Shown: in pieces, positions 58,986-64,000 of the stretch | Numbering within the stretch: position 1 is the stretch's first letter | How the letters are laid out: each line of letters begins with the position of its first letter | Assembly (NCBI GenBank): GCA_004352715.1 | Contig: SCFE01000046.1 | Coordinates: 2,129,781 to 2,193,780 of the forward strand | Direction: 5' to 3' | Length of the DNA stretch: 64,000 nt | Source of the DNA: Hofstenia miamia | Lineage: Eukaryota; Xenacoelomorpha; Acoela | Notes under the pieces: model-generated | The model's input: only the letters and a program-made list of their open reading frames with translations | Databases searched by the model: none | What the model was told of the DNA's origin: nothing | Made by a program: the position numbers and the translations under genes

Positions 58986-59159
58986 GTTACATTTTAAAAA
59001 ATAGACTGCAAACAATTCTAATCTCATGGGATTTTTTACTTATTAATTATGTAATTCCAAAAACATATATGCACAAAAAAATTGGCTACATTTTAAACAA
59101 TAGACTGCAAACAAATGTATTGGCCAACAAATATTACAACTAAACAGAATATGTTCCAA

Positions 59160-59305
59160 TGACGTCAGAGATACACCCCGCCAATATCCACTGCCCAGCA
59201 CAGGTCAAAGGTCCCCTCAAGCAATCAGAGAAAAGTGCAACCTCCTATGACCCACCTCTCAACCAATCAGAAAAAAGTGTAACGAAATTGCCTCGGTTTT
59301 ATACT
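59160..59305 (-). promoter_or_regulatory. Conserved GC-richer block (right arm)
   Basis: Mirror of 52189-52341. Reading the plus strand: GACGTCAGAGATACACC, then two copies of CAATCAGAAAAAAGTG-like sequence 53 bases apart (the second preceded by AACC, making a CCAAT box) and GGTTTTATACT, a reversed TATA box. The inward orientation of the TATA box places the likely transcript antisense to exon 2 of copy 3. Confidence 0.4.
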
Positions 59306-59325
59306 ACTCTGATGCTTTTTAACAG

Positions 59326-62203
59326 TAATTTGATTTTTCTCAAACACAATTCAAATCACTTAGCAAAGAAATGAATTGCAAGAAAAATAAATTAACAAAA
59401 TAATTAACTTGAAAAAATAAATTTACCAAAAAATTTACAATAAATAATTAGCAAAATAGAATTAATTTTTAAAATAGTGCTGATGTTTACAAAATTTCTT
59501 TGTTCTTTGTTCTATTTTACTTAACATGTTGTAGTAATACATGATTTCAGTTTTTAATGATGAATGCATAATTTAAAGCATTTTTCACCTCAATTAAAGA
59601 TGTTTTCACTTTAAAAGATTTTGTTTATCAAATAATCATATTGACATGCAAGAGTTTGAAAGTGCTAATAGTTTTCAGAGTACTGAATTCAAGTGGATTT
59701 TTCATTATAAATGTTAAAAGATCAAATTAACTAACTTTGTTTACCAATTTACAAACATTTGCATGTTTAAAATGGCGAATGCATCATGGAGTTTACAAAT
59801 TTAACAATTGGAAATCATATCTAATGATGGAAAAATCATCATCAACTATGAATAATGAATGTGTCATTTTATATACACATTAAAGTCATAAATTAAATAA
59901 GGTGAAAACATGAAAAACTTAATAAACATGTAACATGCAGTTGTTTGTTTTATCAATCATTACGCCTTGTTTGAAATCTAGTGTGTTTTTCAAGTTGTGT
60001 GAAATGCTTGCAACAACATTTACTATATTAAAGAACTATTCATTTGTTGGATGACAAAATATAAATTATTGTAGTAGATCAATCAATGGAAAATTTGACT
60101 GTCTCCCTCATCATATCCAAATGCATTCAACTGGTACAAATGCAATTTGAGAACAATGGCTTTACAGAAGGAAACCTTGCAAACCAATAAATGATTACTT
60201 TTACTAAATCTCCTAATTTGTTGTGTAGAAATGAAACAGTGTTTTGGGTGTACAAGTAATTTTGGATGGGTGAATTAATGTATTACTATTATGGATACAT
60301 CAGCTTACTTAAATGACATTTGTATTTCAAAATTCTTAGTGACTTGTCTTCTAATTACAAAGCACATGGATTTTTGCATCTGAATAATATGCTATTAACT
60401 AGCTTTGTTTACCTATTTACAAACATTTTATATGGAAGCATGAGTGACTTTGGAAGAATGAATTAATGCATTATTATTATTATTGATACATCAGCTTACA
60501 ATGTACAGAATAATCTGGATAACAAGTTTGGGTGTTGTGATTCCCCATGTCAACTATGAAAAATAAATGGTGATACTTCTGTGAAATTTTCATAGATGTA
60601 GTGAAGCTCTGCACAACAACTTAGTCTGCACAAAAACAGCTCATATACAATATGTTTTGCTTCACATATAATTCCTAAACATGGTGAATATTTATTCCAT
60701 TTTTGTATGTCTATTTCACTCGACTATAGTGTTTAAGTTTAGCAAAATATGTCTCCACTTTGTATTTGGATGTCACTTGAAACAAGTTTTTCTTCTATCA
60801 ATTATATTCCTTGTTGCATGATTAAACATTGTTACAACAAACATGGCTTAAAACTTCATCACTCAGAGTTGCTGTGTAATGTATGCTTTTACATTAGTAG
60901 AATTTATACACAATTGCTAAAGACATTGTTGTTTTCTACCTCTTGCATACTATATCCTTGATTAATTTTAATACATTGGATTTTACATCTAAGAATTACT
61001 TTCCTTAATACCAAGTGTTGCTTGTTTAAACATTGTTACAACAAACATGCCTTAAATGAAATTTGTCATCAAAAATATCAGTTTGCCTAAATCTTAGAAA
61101 TCAAAAATTTTCACTTTGGTCTGAACACATTGTCAAAAAAATTAATTTGCTCAATTTAGCTTTGTCAAAAATATTTCATCACTAGATGGCGTCCAATAGA
61201 ATTGCCTCATTTCCACATGGCAAATAGCCATTGGTCTCCCATTGGCACGTCCTCTAGCCCATCCCTCATGTATATAAAATCAAACTTTTCATGATTGAGA
61301 ATAACAATGGTTAAACTTGAATCACATGGTATGAATTTAATGGAAAGTTCACAGCTTGTTATTTCAGCTCTTGAGGAAGTTCGAAGTGCTCCAAATTTCA
61401 TGACAAAATACTTCTGAAAATGCATGCAATTATCAACAAAAATCCAGTCTTCAGAAATTTGCACAGTATTACTAAGTGTACTTCTGGGTTCAACGATTTA
61501 TTACCAACAGAAATCCTAGACAATCAGTTTACCCCAGCAGAAATGGCATGTTTTAAATTTGCTCCAATAACATCAGTGGATGTTTTCTAAATTTAAACAT
61601 TTGCTGACAAAAGAAAGAGATACATTAACATTTGACAACATACAAATTCACCTTATGTTGTACTTCAACAAAGATATTTTCAAATATATGTTTTTGAAAA
61701 GCTTGACATTTTTTCTCTACTTTTAGGTAATTTCAATGTTGTATTGCTGTTTTACATAAATTTACCTAAATTTACTGCACAGCATACCTAAAAAACCAGT
61801 CCCTAGTTATTATCTTTTTGAATGTTTGCTAACATCAGCTGTTCAAATGTGATGAATACAGTCCTATGAAGGTATGGCTGATCAATTTTTCATTTATCAA
61901 TTTAGGATAAGAAATTTTTGTGTTGCACATTGAGCAGTTGCTTTTATCAATCGCTATTGGTTTTGATGATCCATTGCCTTCTTTTTCCTTTGCAGTTATG
62001 TATTTTTATATCATGATATTTGTTTCTGGGGATAAATTGTCATAGGATGTGTGTCTCATTTTTCTAGTTGCTATAAATTAGGGATGCATCTTTTTGTTTC
62101 CTACTTTTGTACTTTAAATAGGGTGCTTGCTTTCAAAAAACCTTCCAATTTCCATAAGATTTTGATGAAATTTAAACATCTGAGTTATAGTAAGATTATT
62201 GAT
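59326..62203. other. AT-rich region with short local repeats
   Basis: No recognised gene. Short direct repeats: GAATTAATG-ATTA...GATACATCAGCTTAC at about 60270 and 60460, and AAACATTGTTACAACAAACATG at about 60824 and 61031 (19 of its bases identical in both). The 85-codon minus-strand frame at 61207-61464 has a balanced composition (WIFVDNCMHFQKYFVMKFG) but no domain I know; it may be a decayed exon. Confidence 0.45.
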
Positions 62204-63230
62204 TCAAATATAAGCATGCAGGTTCTCTTCACATTTTGCATTTAGTTTTGTCAACTTCATCATAACCCATTTCAGTTTAGCATTGTGACCATACCAGCAT
62301 GTTTTGATAAGTTTAGGGCTATTTAAATTCAAACAGAAGCTGTTTAATTTGGTAAAAAATGGGATGTCATTAGCGGCATCAAGGATCAAATTGTTCAAAT
62401 TGTGAGCACCACATCCAACAAATGTTATGAAATCCTTGTGACCTTCTATGACAAGATATGATTCAACAACAAAAGCTTCTTCCAATTCTCCCTCAATATT
62501 GCATTGTCATTTGCGTCATTTGTAACCATTTCTTTGAAAATACGAGCACTTGCAATCATTATGTGCAATTGTTGCTTTGAAATGCGATACAATTCTTAGG
62601 ATCAAATTTTAGGCCTTCCAAAACCCGCTTCACTTGAAGAGCTGTCACACTTGCCTTTGTAATGGGCAAAACTTTGAAATCAACCACTTGGAGAATTGGT
62701 TCCAATGCATCAGAAATCCATTAAATTGAAATGACTTTCACGTTTTGACCTCGGATGTTGCTCCAATGATCAGTTGGACTCCATATGAAGGGAGATTCGC
62801 AATCTTATCCAACTTCTCTTTCGCCAATGTGGATATGAAACACTTTATAGTTTTGTAGTTGGGAATCTTTCAATATTGTATAACACTATTCAGAAATTTC
62901 CAGTTTTTTGGCATCTAAAGATATTCATTGGTAACAAGTCTGAGCAAAAGATTGACTAATTGCTTCATTGGGGATTTTGGGCTTCAGACTTGGCTTCAAA
63001 AGCAGTGCTGATTCTCGATTGGTTTTGAAGTACAACAGTTTCTAATTCCTTCTTTTTGTCCATATGATAAGCAATAAATATTGTATGGAATGACTCAAGA
63101 AATTCTTTTCAATAATACCAGGTAAAGCACAGGCACACAAAGTTTATTCATAATTTCCTTGAGCATTTTTCTTGAGGTAATTTTCGTATGACAAACGTTT
63201 TTCAGCTTTCAGATGAACCATCAGATCTGA
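62204..63230 (-). pseudogene. Decayed hAT-superfamily transposase
   Basis: On the minus strand, from right to left, broken frames give a segment corresponding to SPTDHWSNIRGQNVKVIS (the W-x-x-G...I region of the hAT catalytic core), then LEPILQVVDFKVL, then LEGLKFDPKNCIAF, and finally in the 62204-62485 frame FVGCGAHNLNNLILDA, the C-x-x-H-x-LN-L motif of hAT transposases. The order and spacing are right. The Asp normally found after the ...NCI-x-x segment reads as Ser-Asn-Asn, and there are several stops. No inverted ends or 8-bp target duplication were found around it. Confidence 0.65.
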
Positions 63231-64000
63231 AAATAATTTAAAAATTAATTATAAAGATAACTTCAAGTATTAAAATGATTGTAAAATGAAATGAACAGTG
63301 TAGTAAATGCATTTAGTCATTAATTTGCATTGTACATGTAATAGTTAACAGCGTCTACCATGTGCAGTGAAGGCATCAATGAATTCCATCTTTTCTGTAA
63401 TGTGATTGGCTAAAATTCGGTGCACATATGTTGCTCATTGTGAGTTGTGAGAGACAGAGTAATTCCTTCATGTATTGGCATGATGTAATCAGCCATTTTG
63501 AAGTTTAAATAAATGCTCTCATTTAAACTTAAGTTTAAGCTTGAAAGTTTAAAAAAATATGAGTTAGATTAAACTTTCATTTAAACTTAAGTTTAAATAA
63601 AGTTTAAACTAAAGTTTAAAATGGTCAACACTGACTAGACCCTAGAACTGAACGGGTTTATGCGGTGGTCATAAAACAGCTGAGACACCTGCACCTGAAT
63701 TACACACTGCGCAGCTACCCACCCCCCTCAGCTCCATTGAAAGTCTAGCTGTTCATGGCCATTTTAATATAACAAGTAAGAGCAAAGAGGAACATGAGTT
63801 GCATGAACTAAACATTTTAATGACACTTGCGCACAATAGAGCCTTATTTATAGATAACTAATAATAACATACAACAAAACCTTGCTCTAGGCAGAACTAA
63901 ACTAAATACTGCGCATCACGTCAGTGTAGGAGTCTCTAGCAGCGACGAAGGGAACACATATGAACCTTCCTATCGAGGTGCTGATGCCAATATATATATA
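63231..64000. other. AT-rich sequence to the window end
   Basis: No gene recognised. A cluster of AAGTTTAA/TTAAACTT motifs lies at 63501-63620 and a GC-richer stretch at about 63640-63740. The window ends in the start of a TA microsatellite. Confidence 0.45.
63501..63620. repeat. Cluster of palindromic AAGTTTAA / TTAAACTT motifs
   Basis: About ten occurrences of GTTTAA or TTAAAC within 120 bases, including two copies of CATTTAAACTTAAGTTTAA, each a near-perfect palindrome. Confidence 0.8.

Larger units (their letters stand above)
57565..59325. repeat. Right arm of the large inverted repeat
   Basis: Mirror of 52165-54137. It carries exon 2 of copy 3 on the plus strand and the GC-richer block at 59160-59305, beyond which the similarity to the left arm fades. 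It also contains a tandem repeat (58791-58985) not obvious in the left arm. Confidence 0.85.

Noticed and set aside
1-64000. tRNA, rRNA or CRISPR-type features
   Set aside because: No cloverleaf-like or rRNA-like segment and no regularly spaced repeat-spacer pattern was seen; the tandem repeats present are either microsatellites or coding repeats.

Overview
The window reads as a stretch of a very AT-rich invertebrate animal genome. It has a class A (rhodopsin-type) GPCR gene, a CDP-alcohol phosphotransferase gene, a secreted repeat protein with a clear GTAAGT splice donor, animal-type transposons and many (AT)n microsatellites. Nothing in it allows a species call. Most of it is non-coding sequence and decayed mobile DNA; only three cellular protein genes look intact in what is visible.

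Layout. 1-4 kb: an intronless GPCR (minus strand) followed by a hAT-like non-autonomous element with an 8-bp target duplication. 4-11.6 kb: mostly empty, with a piggyBac-type MITE at TTAA sites (9.6 kb). 11.6-13.9 kb: a broken Ty3/gypsy pol on the minus strand, abutting an intact CDP-alcohol phosphotransferase ORF (13.86-14.98 kb, plus). 17-22 kb: three pieces of non-LTR retrotransposon, the first starting with a 2A-type ribosome-skipping motif. 23.6-24.05 kb: a decayed paralogue of the first GPCR. 26-33 kb: LTRs of one family (here called A) around a gag-like ORF that runs into a 1000-base gap. 39.8 and 54.1 kb: two LTR-like units of a second family (B) that share an RNA-fold-like core with family A. 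41-42 kb: the secreted Ser-rich repeat protein gene, whose 5' end and upstream region recur at 45-46 kb after a one-base gap. 47-49.9 kb: a frameshifted Ty1/copia pol (minus). 50.0-50.6 kb: an internally deleted Tc1 element with complete inverted ends. 51.3-59.3 kb: a large inverted repeat and three copies of a protein family that resembles the structural proteins of Maverick/Polinton-like elements. 62.2-63.2 kb: a decayed hAT transposase.

How things work together. The cellular genes are isolated and show no operon or pathway relation. The strongest organised unit is the 51-59 kb palindromic region. Its arms carry opposite-facing copies of the same exon and a shared GC-richer block with TATA and CCAAT-like motifs, and it is interrupted by the family-B LTR and a 1000-base gap.

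Assembly caution. Six gaps are present (5768, 17494, 27371, 28199 or 45054 with short N runs, plus two runs of exactly 1000 N). At least four of them (5768, 17494, 27371, 45054) are flanked by duplicated sequence that looks like unmerged contig ends or alleles, so apparent duplications there should not be read as biology without checking.
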